A DNA stretch of 53,809 nt from Pelargonium nanum. Its lineage: Eukaryota > Streptophyta > Magnoliopsida > Geraniales > Geraniaceae. The position numbers and the translations under genes were made by a program. Location of the stretch: NCBI GenBank assembly GCA_036897485.1, contig JAYMTF010000103.1, positions 1 to 53,809 on the forward strand, in the 5' to 3' direction. Below, one piece after another: positions 43,001-53,809 of this stretch; the stretch's first letter is position 1, and every line of letters begins with the position of its first letter. The notes beneath the pieces were generated by a model that was given only the letters and a program-made list of their open reading frames with translations, did no database searches and had not been told where the DNA came from.

Positions 43001-45070
43001 CCTTTGAGAATCTTGGGAAGAGTTTTCACTACTTTCACATCTTTTTCTAATGCAGCCATGAACTGCTCTTCATTATAGAGGTAGGCAAAGCCCTTAAATT
43101 CAGAGCTGCAAGAAAAAAATGGTTTAATACAAAGACAGATATAGTTCATGACTAGACTAACGAAAGCTTTTAAAAATACCAATAACAAAAGTCTAATTTG
43201 TGATGAGTTTCTATAAGGCAACCTGATCCCCTTGCTGCTTGTGGTTGATTGGATCTGTGGAATAACTAAGGTAGCATTAAGAAGCCGAGCAACCACAACA
43301 GCATCACATATCTGGACATTTAAGATATTGTTAATCATATCTGATCAATATAATACTATATAACTTCTATAGTACAACAGGCAGTTCAAGTTCAAGTAGT
43401 CTATCTCACCGAGTTCTTAATCTCATGGAAACCGCCCTGTATCCTGACAAATATAAACCCATTTGTTTGTAAACTGGGTTCTGGTATAGATAAATTGAGT
43501 TAGGAATACTACCAATAGTTAAGAAAAAAAAACTAAGTACGGATTAGCAGGACCATAAACCTTATTTCTTATTATTAACTATAAAAGTTAAACCGTTATT
43601 ACAATAATGAGATTCTGCAAAAGGAAACAGTGATGTCTAAAACAAAAAGCAACTTATTAGAGAATGGAGGAGCATCACAACTCATATCCAATGCAATGAA
43701 CCAATAAAATAGACAACACAGTCTGAAAAGGAAGAATTTGGATACATGTTTTTCTTGCACCAATATCACTGTTGGAAAGATCTACAAATCCAAATTGAGC
43801 AAATGAACCGTAGCAAATAGAAGAACATCACTGAAGTAAAATCATAAGAAATACCAACTTAAGCTCCTTATCCCAAGCATATTGGATTAGCTATCTACAA
43901 TTTCATTTTCCCCAATCACTCATGAAGAAGAACACTATGATCTAGATTCTAGAATACCTAATAAAAACACATATGAGCAAGGGGCTGGCTTCATTGCTTT
44001 CAAGTTTAAAACTCATTCTTCAGCAGGAAGGTGCTATCAGCATACCTTAAAAGTTTAAAGCTTTAGATGTTCAACAAGCTCCCAAAACACAGCAGAAAGT
44101 TCTTAAGATTCAACAAAAATTAATCCACCAAACTTCGATCTATTCAAGTACTAAAGGTGATAGTTTACTATTAATATCTAATTGTAACCCTCTTGCCTAT
44201 TTATTCATGGAAAAGGGCTCCACATTCCCTTTTCGAAGCAAAAAAGAAACAGCTGGGTGTTGGAGAACCCCACCTGCTTGGAGGCATTCTTAGAGATTCT
44301 CAAGAACTGTAAAGCTAGCTAGAAGCACAACATTAACTGCAATTTGACCTATAGTTGGCTTGACAACAAGGACATAAACAACAACAAGTCCTGAAAGTGG
44401 AAAGAACAAAATTGAATATTGAAACTAACCAGCATAGTATCCTCTAGGATTCGCATCTGGGTGTAAAAAATCAAGATGGCTCACTGGACCCCATAGTCTT
44501 CTATACATAGAGCTCTGCACAACCAAATTCATGTAAAGCCAAATTCAAGAGACAAATCTACCAAACAAAGAAAAGGGTTCAAATGTAAGCACAATTCCAA
44601 AAACAAACAAACCAATCTGTATCAGTTTCCGGAGATCCAAACAAAACCCATAAAACATAACATTCAAGCCAAGAAAATGGAAATGCCCAAAACGACAGTG
44701 ATTGCTGCAACTGTTTCACATGCAATGACAAAAACATCGATAACCCATAAAGCAAAGCACCAAATCATAAACACAGTTTCAAAAGCAGATCAAAAGGCAA
44801 AGCAGAGAGAGATGGGCAAAACTGAAAAATAAAAATAAAAATGAGATCTTTATAGGCGCTGGTGCACATTACGGTTGTTGAAAAGTGGGCATTGTGAAAA
44901 ATGGGTCTCCAAGAGAAGATGGTGATTGAAGAATGGTAGTCTCCAATGGCTTGTTGGGTGAATCTGGCGAGCAAGAAGTGGACGAAGAGAGAGAAAGCAG
45001 AGAGGACGATCCCAACCAAACCAACCCACTTCATTTTGGACTTGAAAACCATCTTTGCTTCTCCTTTCAT
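40089..45070 (-). CDS. GT106 / plant O-fucosyltransferase-family protein, divergent branch with acidic C-terminus
   Basis: Ten exons on the minus strand, 45070-44873, 44514-44430, 43480-43410, 43311-43223, 43105-42862, 42604-42492, 42411-42321, 42217-42089, 41849-41299 and 40563-40089, join in frame to 681 aa. An N-terminal transmembrane anchor (about 15-36) indicates a Golgi type II protein. Family blocks are FVRIQGGFHEIKNSICDAVV (about 104-123), CRVAFHAIRF, YVAGGEVFGGQRTLIPLHAM and ADVFIPGFDRDGKGHPNLAS followed by GHRLY. The position of the usual HLRYE motif instead reads RPFIAFDPGMTRDTLAYHGC (273-292). The C-terminal 100 residues are acidic (DNDEDLDEDESS) after a conserved SFLSHPVPECSC block. 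Close homologues with the same altered motif are known to me only as uncharacterised O-fucosyltransferase-like proteins, so donor sugar and acceptor are unknown. Confidence 0.9.
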
Positions 45071-47106
45071 GGTTCCTGGCCTCTTCTCTATAATTGAATT
45101 TGCTGTGTACTGAGGTCGAAGAAGAAAGCAAGAAACAGAGAGTCAAGAGACAGAGAGTGAGAGAAGGTGACGCGTGTGAGACACTGCACGCTGAGATAGT
45201 GTTCGGTTGTGGAGATATCGGACATGTTTTTTATTTTCTTCGTTGATTTATGCCTATTCTCAGATCTCTTCGCGCGTGCATTACAATTTGAGTGAGTTTA
45301 TGTCTTTATTCCGTATGTCAATGAAAAAAATGGACAAGACACACGAACAGTTAAAAAGTGTTTGGTTATACTCGTAACATTAAAAAATAATAATAAAAAT
45401 AGTTCCTCAAAATTAAATAGTTAGTTGTATAGTTCTTGTGGAAAAGGAAGGTACATATAAACTTTCATGTTAAGGCCTATAATTATAAGAACTAGTTGTA
45501 TCGTTACTATCGGTATTAAAAAAAATTTGAAAGTTGAAAATTGTTCAACATAAAGTGATTTCAAGGTTTTGAATATTTTTAGGTTTCGAATTGAGCCTCT
45601 TTCCCGTTAAAAATAAAAATGTCATATGACATATGTATGGGAATTGGGAAGAGTAGTTGTGATGTGTGTGTAATGTAAGGAGAGGAAGGAGCATATCAGG
45701 AGATATTGGAGCAATTAATGAGTGGCGTTTCAATGGGTAAAGTCTATGAAGAGTCGTTTGTGACAGAGACTCCTCAAGAGTACAGTAGTAGTTGCAATTA
45801 ATTAATTTCTTTTTCTTTTGTGTCTGTACCAAAGAAAACAAAATTCTGCAAAATTTTATTACGAATGAGGAAGAGACCTCTGCCACACTGCCACTACCAG
45901 GTCCCATATTGCATTATTTTTGGCTGAGCAAAAGCTCAGTAAATGCAATCGATGGTAGAAAATGATCGCCGGAAAAAAGGCCCAATCTAACCAATTTTAC
46001 AACTAAAACTGGTCGTTAAACAAAAGAAAACATATAATAATAAAATAAATGAAACGATGGGTGATGAAATCGCACCTCGTCATGGGCCAATGATGGGAAA
46101 GGAATGCGACGTGGCGAAGTGTGTATGCTGGTAGTGTCCTACAAAGTACAAACGGCGGTATTAAATAAATAAATAAAATTCATAAAGAAATAGAAATCGT
46201 AAAACCTTGGTAATTGTGTGTTGATAAGGAGTTGGGGAGAGAGATCGATCGATCGATCGAGTGTGTGTGAAGCGGTGGGTGTCTGCACAGCACTGCACAC
46301 TCCCTTCCCCGCCATTATCTCCTTCAATCAACGCTCACTCCATCCCAATTCCTCTCTTCAATTTGGTACGTATTGCTACGACAAAATGATCACTTGTTTA
46401 TGTGGTGTCATTATCTATGATTGTTCTTGTTATTTTTCTTCTGCTTTATGACAATTGGTTTCATATTTCTGGAAAACAGTGGTTATTGGTGATATGATTT
46501 GGTGATTTGATTGATATCTTATTTTCTGTGTCCTGGTCTTCACGCTTTCATGAGTTTCATGTTTTCTGTGGGTATTTTTGCTGTTGTTGTTGTTTTGTGA
46601 AAATTTTGTATTTTGTTTATTTGATGAAATTATATAACTTCTCTTCACCTTGTTGTGGGGGGGGTTTGATTCTTAGTTGAATGTATTGAGAGCCACAGTT
46701 GTTTTCAAAAGACTAAAGACATTAAGTTTGGGTTTCTTGGATAGCAACAATGTCAAAATTGTCTATCTCTTGTTTCTTTTCATCAGACCATGCAATTTTA
46801 ATTGACAGATTATCTTATAACACTTTCTTCTTCTTCAACATTCTAATAGTCAGCAATTTCAGGCGGTTTCTAATGTTGTGGAATTACTGAGCTTTGTGGT
46901 GTGCCTCTCAACCATATCTCTTCCAATGTGAGAACTGAATAGCTGTTTGGATTCTTCTAAGTTGATTATGATTGTTTTCACCACAAACTTTTCCTTTCTT
47001 CGATTATTGCTGGCATTTGGGTTTGGCGTCTGCTTGAGAGAAAAGCTCTCTGCCGCCGCCACCTCTGCTGCTGGCTTTAGAGCCTACTATTTCAACTCCT
47101 CCTGTC
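45071..47106. promoter_or_regulatory. Divergent promoter region of GT106 (-) and PI4K gamma (+), with PI4K leader intron
   Basis: About 2 kb separate two divergent start codons. An ABRE-like ACGTGGC lies at 46109-46115. A GATCGATC tetranucleotide run (about 46242-46259) precedes the probable PI4K transcript start. A GT-AG leader intron at 46366-46862 (donor TTTG|GTACGT, acceptor TTTCAG) is likely, since no frame is open across it and the coding exon starts 244 bases later. Transcript support is not available. Confidence 0.5.
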
Positions 47107-48930
47107 ATGTCTCCTGATCTGTCAGTACGTACTAGTATGGCTGTTGCAACCTTCAAAGGACCTCTTAGTGGTGAGTATTGTGAGCATAAGACAATGGAAA
47201 GAAGAACCCGTGGTAGAAGACGTGTTTTTGTTCAGGCCGAGTCTGGTTGTGTTTTGGGCGTAGAGTTGGATAGGAGTGACAATGCTCGTACTGTGAAGAG
47301 GAGATTGCAGCTTGCTCTCAATGTCCCAACTGCAGAAACCTCATTGATATGTGGGGATATGGTATTAAAGAATGACCTTAGTGTTGTTAGAAATGATTCT
47401 CCGCTTCTTCTCACTAGAAAGTACTTGAACAGGTGCTCATCGAGCCCGTGCATGTCTCCTACCGGGCAGGATGTTCAGCATAGAGATCAGAGTGGTCCGA
47501 TTGAGATATTGGGTTCCAGCCACTTCACGATAACAAAAGAACTAGTTAACGACATTGTGAAGGCAATGCAGATGGGAGTCAGTCCGATCCCTGTCCATAG
47601 TGGTCTTGGAGGCGCATATTATTTCAGAAACTGTGATGGTGAAAATGTTGCTATTGTGAAGCCGACTGATGAGGAGCCTTATGCGCCAAACAATCCTAAA
47701 GGTTTTGTGGGGAAAGTTCTTGGGCAGCCTGGCCTGAAACGTTCAGTGCGGGTAGGGGAGACCGGTTTTAGAGAAGTGGCGGCTTATCTTCTTGACCATG
47801 ATCGTTTCGCCAACGTGCCTGCTACCGCCCTTGTGAAGGTAACCCACCCAATTTTCAATGTCAATGATGGGATGAATGGAAATAGGCATAAAAACGATCA
47901 GCAGGTCAGCAGAATTGCATCCTTGCAGCAGTACATCCCTCATGATTACGATGCTAGTGATCACGGGACTTCTAATTTTCCCGTTGCTGCTATACACAGG
48001 ATAGGGATTTTGGATATTCGGATTTTAAACACGGACAGACATTCAGGAAATCTTCTGGTAAGGAAGCTTGATGGGGTTGGTAGGTTCGGTCAGGTTGAGC
48101 TTGTTCCCATTGATCACGGTCTCTGCCTCCCAGAAAGTTTGGAGGATCCGTACTTCGAGTGGATCCACTGGCCACAAGCATCTATTCCGTTCTCAGAGGA
48201 TGAGCTTAGGTATATTGACCATTTAGATCCATTTCGAGATTCTGAGATGCTCAGAATGGAACTTCCCATGATCCGAGATGCATGCCTGCGAGTCTTGGTT
48301 CTGTGCACAATTTTCCTAAAGGAAGCAGCAGCTTTTGGTCTCTGTCTTGCTGAGATCGGTGAGATGATGAGTAGGGAGGTCCGGGGGCATAACGAGGAGC
48401 TCAGTGAGCTAGAGCACATATGTCTTGAAGCAAGGAAGGCATTAAAGGATAGGGAAATGTCACCTTTTGAGGCTAAAATAGGGGGTGATGCACTTCAGTT
48501 TGACATAGATTGTGAAGAGGGGAAGTTGAATTCGACTTCAAATATCAAAGCGAACGAAACCCCTTCACAATTCGGGTCAAAAGGTGGAAGCGGGAAAGAC
48601 CAACATTCGAAACTAGAGGAAGGCGTGGAGAATGAGGTACCATTGAGGTCAGGACAGGTCCCGAATTCTAATGTTTCGAAGCTTTCCATGTCATTGGAAA
48701 ACGTTACCTTTCACGAGAAGGATGCTCATTTATCGGGCAAGGCATCTGGAAACCGGAGCATGGACGAATTGCCACCCGCGAGCAGTAGTTTTGTGAAGGT
48801 GTCTGACATGAATGAAGGTGAGTGGGTGCAGTTCCTTGACAAATTCCAGAAGCTGTTGTGCCCAGCTTTTATGAACCGCAAATGTGGAAGTGTAGGGCAG
48901 ATGAGGCTTGGGACTTCTTGCCAGTTTTGA
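47107..48930 (+). CDS. Phosphatidylinositol 4-kinase gamma (type II PI4K) with one ubiquitin-like domain
   Basis: A single uninterrupted exon encodes 607 aa. An N-terminal ubiquitin-like domain (about 39-104) is followed by a PI3/4-kinase catalytic domain (about 165-445). The nucleotide loop is SGLGGAYYFRN with Lys185 in VAIVKP; the catalytic loop is LNTDRHSGNLL with Asp310 and Asn315; the metal-binding motif is PIDHG with Asp336, where classic kinases have DFG. The C-terminal 150 residues are Ser/Glu-rich and probably disordered, ending with a short conserved FQKLLCPAF-type block. In Arabidopsis the gamma PI4Ks include members reported to phosphorylate proteins (UbDK gamma) rather than lipids, so lipid kinase activity should not be assumed. 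The absence of coding introns and the single Ubl domain fit the PI4K gamma 1/5/7-like group rather than the two-Ubl group. Confidence 0.93.
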   Translation: MSPDLSVRTSMAVATFKGPLSGEYCEHKTMERRTRGRRRVFVQAESGCVLGVELDRSDNARTVKRRLQLALNVPTAETSLICGDMVLKNDLSVVRNDSPLLLTRKYLNRCSSSPCMSPTGQDVQHRDQSGPIEILGSSHFTITKELVNDIVKAMQMGVSPIPVHSGLGGAYYFRNCDGENVAIVKPTDEEPYAPNNPKGFVGKVLGQPGLKRSVRVGETGFREVAAYLLDHDRFANVPATALVKVTHPIFNVNDGMNGNRHKNDQQVSRIASLQQYIPHDYDASDHGTSNFPVAAIHRIGILDIRILNTDRHSGNLLVRKLDGVGRFGQVELVPIDHGLCLPESLEDPYFEWIHWPQASIPFSEDELRYIDHLDPFRDSEMLRMELPMIRDACLRVLVLCTIFLKEAAAFGLCLAEIGEMMSREVRGHNEELSELEHICLEARKALKDREMSPFEAKIGGDALQFDIDCEEGKLNSTSNIKANETPSQFGSKGGSGKDQHSKLEEGVENEVPLRSGQVPNSNVSKLSMSLENVTFHEKDAHLSGKASGNRSMDELPPASSSFVKVSDMNEGEWVQFLDKFQKLLCPAFMNRKCGSVGQMRLGTSCQF

Positions 48931-49308
48931 TGATTTAGCATTATATATACAATAAATAAGGCAGAGCTGGAAATTTATCAGGTTTGTAGTTGTAGCCTTG
49001 TAGGGTTGATGGGTTGAGAATAACAAGGGGATGTGTCACCTTATGTGAGATGTTTTGAATAAATAAAAGAAGGATAATTAGCTAAAATTGTGTGCATGTA
49101 TGTCTCAACATCAACAAATGTTACTCATCCTGTTATCAACTGCATTAGTTGTAGTTAACTGAGCCAATTCAAAATTTAGACACATTAAATTGAACCAAAG
49201 AAACAAGCAAGTAATATGGAGGGCAATACAAGATTTTATTTGTAGAAAAGAATTTCTAACAGTTCTGCCAGCCAGAAATTTCAAAGAAATTATAGTAAGT
49301 TCCAAATA
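48931..49308. other. Tail-to-tail intergenic region
   Basis: These 378 bases separate the converging PI4K gamma (+) and VAL-like (-) genes. They should hold both 3' untranslated regions; AATAAA-like text occurs at about 49058-49066. Nothing else is seen. Confidence 0.55.
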
Positions 49309-51627
49309 TCAAAAGATTATTGGCATTATACCAGTCTCAAGAAAAAACAAGGCATGAGGATAGACCACAAGCATAAAGTAAAACACTTCCATGTCCATGG
49401 ACGCCTGAGTTGATAAAGCAGCTCCGAGTCCTACGGGAAATCAATAACGAAAATAAGAGTTAAAAACAATTATATTCTGCCATCCAAAACTCGTAACTGA
49501 AATGAATTCAACTACCTTATATACATGTAGTGCTAAGTTTGGTTTTGATACGATTAAATGTTTACCATTATCAACTGCATGTTTAATTAGTTCATCCGTA
49601 AGCTTCATGCAGATTCAAAGCTACGATTCAGTTGCAACTGAATTGTCATTAGAACAAGCCCAATTTGCCTTGAGGGCAGTTATAAATGTTGGTTTCAATT
49701 GCGACGGTCTTTATTGACCGTCGCAAAAATATAGTGAGCAACCATCAATAACAGCTCCTAGTTAACCTGTCGCCATGTCCACCTTCTTTAAGTGACTACT
49801 ACTACAGTTAAATTCCAATAGTTTTAATGTGTGGCACTCCTTTATTTCGTACTGATATTCAGTTCATTGAAGATTTGAAGGTTAATGACTCAATATCTTA
49901 CAATATAGCTGAATCTAACCATACTAACATTATTGATATTCAGTTCATAGAAGATAAATGACTCAATATCTTACAGTATAGCTGAATCTTACCATACTAG
50001 CATTGCAGCTTTTAAAGTTGGTGTTTGCATGTGAAACAAATGATACCTTGCCCCGTATCACTTTCTTCAAACAAATGGACTGACATAATGCACCCACAAT
50101 GAATGTCCTGCACATAATCATTTAGAAACAAGGAATAAATTTCTATGGATTTACATATTTCCATTCAAAAAAATAGTTCATAATATGTCGTTGTAGCAAA
50201 AAATGTCCGAGAAACAACACATTTCAGCTCACCTTTTGACACCCATTACACTTTCTCCAGCCTGGAATCTGCGAATGGAAAGTTGAACAGAAGGTTCCAT
50301 TCTCATACTCGTAGCTAAAATTAAGAAATAATTCATCAAGTTACATTGTATATGAAAGAAACCACGGAGAACAATCAGAGGACAAATTATGGTTCTTATG
50401 CCTGTTTATGCTTCTCAATATCACCCAACGCGGAGGTGAAGATGAAGTGAGTTCTTGGTACTCAAAAGAGTACCGTTTTGAAACTAAAACACAGAAATCT
50501 TCCAAACAAAGGCAAGCTTCAACAATATAGACAAGAGACAAACCAACAAGCGCAGCACATTAACTTCTAGAACTTTTGAATATAACATAAACCAATCATG
50601 ATGTGATAATAAGTCATAAATATTAATTAGTTTAATAATTATAAGGATTATCGAACATCTGCAACCCATGCACGTGTTAAAGTTCATTGGGAGTTGTGTT
50701 TGGTAATTTAATATCATTTATTTGCTTTGAAAATAAAAATATGCATAAAAGTGAGTGAACAAATAATATATACGAAAACTCGAATTTCAATGGCTCTTAT
50801 CCAGTGCAAGGATTGAACATGATAGAGACACCCTAATTATAAAATATGCTACAGTAAATGCGTCAAGTTCAAGAACTAAGGAAGTTGGAAACTGTGAAAT
50901 TTGGATAATTGGGCTACATATAATGGTTACACATTATATTTGTCCAATGTAGAACTTTATCACCAACTCCAACACTATCTCTCAAGTGGATTTATCTAAG
51001 TTGATTGGAGGAGTGTCTAACTAGTATATCTAGTGGCAGGGAGACAAGATAGACGGGTCAATAGATCCAACAAAACCAACACAGATACCATGTTAAACTT
51101 GATTATAACCCAAAATCTTAAACTTAAGATGATAAGAAGAACACCCAACTAGTCCATCAAGTGGTTGAGAGGAAGCAAATAATTAAATCTCCTTACACAT
51201 GATGTATCGCATACGTGGTTGAGAGGATACAAATAAAACTTTGAAAAGAACCTATTCAAGCTTGAAAAGGCAGTGAAGACATCCAGTCAAAAGGAAACAG
51301 TAAAAACATTGACAAGAGACCAACCAAACAGCACAACAAATCCATGCTAATATTAATATTCAATCCTTTTTTTCTAATAACACAACAAATAAAAAGAGTA
51401 TTATCACTTGCAACAAATACATAAATTCCAATTTTAAAAATAAAAAAATCATATGTTTAAAGGTCTCACAATCTAACAAGAATGAAAGATAAATAAAGCA
51501 GAACTAATCATAAAAACCCTTACGCGCATTGGTTGCAGAGCTGTGCATGACCACCACTCCGCAAAGGCCAGCCACTCCTGAGTTGAGACGTGTTGCGCTT
51601 GCAGTGAAAACATGGATTGGTAGTCAT
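49309..51627 (-). CDS. Short VAL/HSI2-like protein with only the N-terminal zinc-binding region
   Basis: Four exons on the minus strand, 51627-51524, 50314-50233, 50107-50047 and 49430-49309, join in frame to 122 aa. The first 80 or so residues match the N-terminal PHD-like cysteine region of the VAL (HSI2) B3 repressors: MTTNPCFHCKRNTSQLRSGW..., WPLRSGGHAQLCNQC, AYEYENGTFC, GWRKCNGCQKDIHCGCIM. In VAL proteins this region recruits Polycomb partners to silence seed genes such as those of the LEC/ABI3 network. The B3 DNA-binding, CW and EAR segments are absent; the last exon gives a hydrophobic tail with no resemblance to VAL and stops at TGA 49311-49309. All three introns have good GT-AG ends and keep frame. 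It may be a truncated paralogue, a regulatory micro-protein, or a decaying copy. Confidence 0.7.
49699..49726. repeat. Perfect 11-bp inverted repeat with 6-base loop
   Basis: TTGCGACGGTC, a 6-base loop TTTATT, then the exact inverse GACCGTCGCAA. It lies in intron 3 of the VAL-like gene. This type of GCGACGG text is common near ends of plant class II transposons, but no flanking element ends were identified. Confidence 0.8.
49853..50006. repeat. Tandem duplication of about 80 bp in intron 3 of the VAL-like gene
   Basis: Two copies (49853-49933 and 49934-50006) share TGATATTCAGTTCAT, GACTCAATATCTTACA and TAGCTGAATCT in the same order, with an 8-base deletion in the second copy. Confidence 0.85.
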
Positions 51628-53809
51628 GGTTGAAGATGAAACAATTGGAGATATTGATACAGATCAAGAACAAATATGAAGTTTCAATGAAACAAGATGA
51701 ACACACAGAGATTTAGAGAGCAATGGAAAAAAGTAAGTTGAGGACAGTACTTAAAAGTGTAAGAATGGAACCACACCAGTCTTGTATAACTAATTATTTT
51801 GGATGATTAGACAGAATTTATTTCTTTTCTTTTTTCCTTTTATTCAGGTTCAAAGGATTGGACGGTATTTATTATTTCTTCTTTTTTGGTAGAAAATATT
51901 TTAAAAATTTGTCATTTTTCTCTTTTCTTGTTAAAATGGTTTGGTCAAATCCATTGGATATGGAAACAAATACGCGTCAAATAACTCTCAATTTTGAATC
52001 ACTCAATATAGTCTACATTTTACTCCTCCTTAGTGTCATTTGGTTCATGATACATCTTAATATGCTTTCTGTGACTAGCCTAGCCATTTCAAATCTCCCA
52101 ATATAGTTTACATAATATTCCTTGTTGATGTCATTTGGTTCATGATGAATCTTAATATGCTTTTATGACTAGCAAATATGAATCTCTCAATATAGTTTAC
52201 ATTATATTCCTTCTTATTGTCATTTGGTTCATGATACATCTTAATATCGCTTCTAATGACTAGGATATTTAATTACCAGTCCTATAAAAAAGAAAAGACA
52301 GAGAGAAAATGAATTTTACAGTAATAGAATAATATATCAAATGCTATCATGATTCAAACAGGTTTCTCATGCTACTATCATTTTTGAGAAAGATAATTAT
52401 ACGTGTGTTAAAGGGACTGTTCTTTTATTCGTGTGATACTTCCCATATTAGTTTGTTTAGGTTTAAATGTTGGTTCATTGAACAGAATGATTCCGGCCTC
52501 ATTCTGAGGTTGTTTAATTAACAAAGTACTGTCAAATGCTGACATCACTTGCTCAATGAAGTTTATAATTAACAACAAATTTTACGACGATCATAGAATT
52601 GAACAAGCAAATCTAATGACAATTTTTTTATCGTTCGAAGTCTATTTATATGGTTCTTTTGCAGATTAACAAGATATTATGACGAGGGAGAGTCAAATAG
52701 AAACAACCACATAAATATCTCCTTTTGTACGTATTTTTATTTTAAAGAGGCTGATGCATGACCGATGCTTGTTTAAAAAGGAATGATGTATTACATTTAA
52801 ACTTTTAACACATAAGTACTATAAATACATACCGGGACACTAACCATACTAACAGTAGTAAATGTCTCCAAGTTGAAACAAGAAGCATGATGTATCTATA
52901 TCTATATGCATGAGCGTTTTTTGAGGGAATAAATGTATTGGATGAGGGTTAAGCAATGCGCTGATCGAAACAAAATTTGAAAAAGATGCATTCTTGTCGA
53001 GGTATTCGTTTACATATTTCATGACAATGACATTAATCACAACAAAACAAACAAGTCAATTGTGAAGTGTCCAAACATCAAATAGGTTAACAGTTTTCTC
53101 TACTAACATTAAAGATTTAGTACTTAATTTTGAAGTAAGCAAACATAAAGGTTTTGCAATTCTTCAGCAATACAATTTCAGGCAAGCTAGCATTGTGATA
53201 AAGGCCTAAATTAGAGGTTTTGCACATCAATTTGAGCTTAATTAACAAATGAACGCAATGGCAATTGGCAGGGCAACATAAACAATAATGTAGATCAGAG
53301 TAGAATCACCGTTGTACTGCTTCTTTGATCTTGCCTGTGTTTTCCAAAAAACTGATGACGTAACTGCCCCCAGTTGTTCGTTGCAGAAGATTTGTAATAA
53401 AAGTTGAAGTTGAGAGCTTCCCTTAATTCTCCAACTACAAAAGTAGCAGTAATTTTCTCAGTTTTCCACTGATTTTCTCACCAACCAAACGAAGGGCAAA
53501 ATGTTGACCAAAATAAAAATAAAAAATCGAAGGGCAAAAGAAGAAAGTTCACAGAGAAATGTGGCAGTGTGAATCTGGCAACTCAACCGCCCGGCCCGGT
53601 CGGAGTTTACTTGAGTCACTCCAGTTTTTGGGTGATATGGTTTTACGACCCTTTTTTACAGCCCAATGTTTGTAATTTCTTATTATGTGCAATAAAACTT
53701 CACTCGATAATTAACTTACCATGACACAACCGAACTAAAAACCCGAATAACCATATATTTTTTAAAACAAAAAAGTGGACTTTCTCTCTCTAGTGAGAGT
53801 CCAAACTAG
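51628..53809. other. Terminal non-coding region, upstream of the VAL-like gene
   Basis: About 2.2 kb with no recognisable coding exon on either strand. The first few hundred bases should be the VAL-like promoter. A triple tandem repeat fills 51997-52263. A GC-rich patch at 53587-53605 and a small hairpin near 53775-53801 are the only other visible structures. Confidence 0.5.
51997..52263. repeat. Three tandem copies of a roughly 90-bp unit
   Basis: Copies start at 51997, 52092 and 52181, each beginning AATC-CTC-CAATATAGT-TACAT-type text and sharing GTCATTTGGTTCATGAT, AATCTTAATAT or CATCTTAATAT, and TGACTAG. Divergence of roughly 10-20 percent between copies indicates an old duplication. Confidence 0.88.

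Overview
This is a window of plant nuclear DNA, almost certainly from a eudicot. Every gene matches a plant family, introns are AT-rich with GT-AG ends, and small plant-type transposons lie inside introns. I cannot name the species. Exons were joined by reading splice sites and checking that the reading frame is kept across every junction. No transcript data were available.

Left part (1-7036): the 5' end of a guanosine deaminase gene on the minus strand runs off the window. It shares a head-to-head upstream region with a complete IST1-like gene (MVB/ESCRT pathway, 359 aa). Next come a serpin with an unusual cysteine-containing reactive loop (412 aa) and a type-1-like non-specific lipid transfer protein with the eight-cysteine motif.

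Centre (7037-28474): one very large gene of 14 exons encodes a predicted 5109 aa protein. It is the plant orthologue of BIG/UBR4 (auxin transport protein BIG), with a UBR box, a ZZ finger, a beta-sandwich, a CxxC cluster and a C-terminal zinc-binding ligase module. The frame is open throughout, and two miniature transposons sit in its introns.

Right part (28475-53809): two GT106 / plant O-fucosyltransferase-family Golgi glycosyltransferases of different branches (plus strand 31733-34658; minus strand 45070-40089) flank a minus-strand bHLH gene of the BIM type, which uses a GC-AG intron inside the bHLH domain. A single-exon type II phosphatidylinositol 4-kinase gamma with one ubiquitin-like domain follows. 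The last gene is a short minus-strand gene carrying only the N-terminal zinc-binding region of VAL/HSI2-type B3 repressors; the B3 and CW domains are absent. The final 2.2 kb hold tandem repeats and no recognisable gene.

The genes are unrelated housekeeping or developmental genes and do not form an operon or cluster. I found no convincing undescribed multi-gene system. The points most worth checking are the stand-alone VAL-type zinc domain, the serpin reactive loop, the loss of the HLR-type motif in one GT106 gene, the GC-AG intron in the BIM gene, a candidate 39-nt cassette exon and a stop-free 81-nt intron in BIG, and the apparently broken start of the guanosine deaminase gene.
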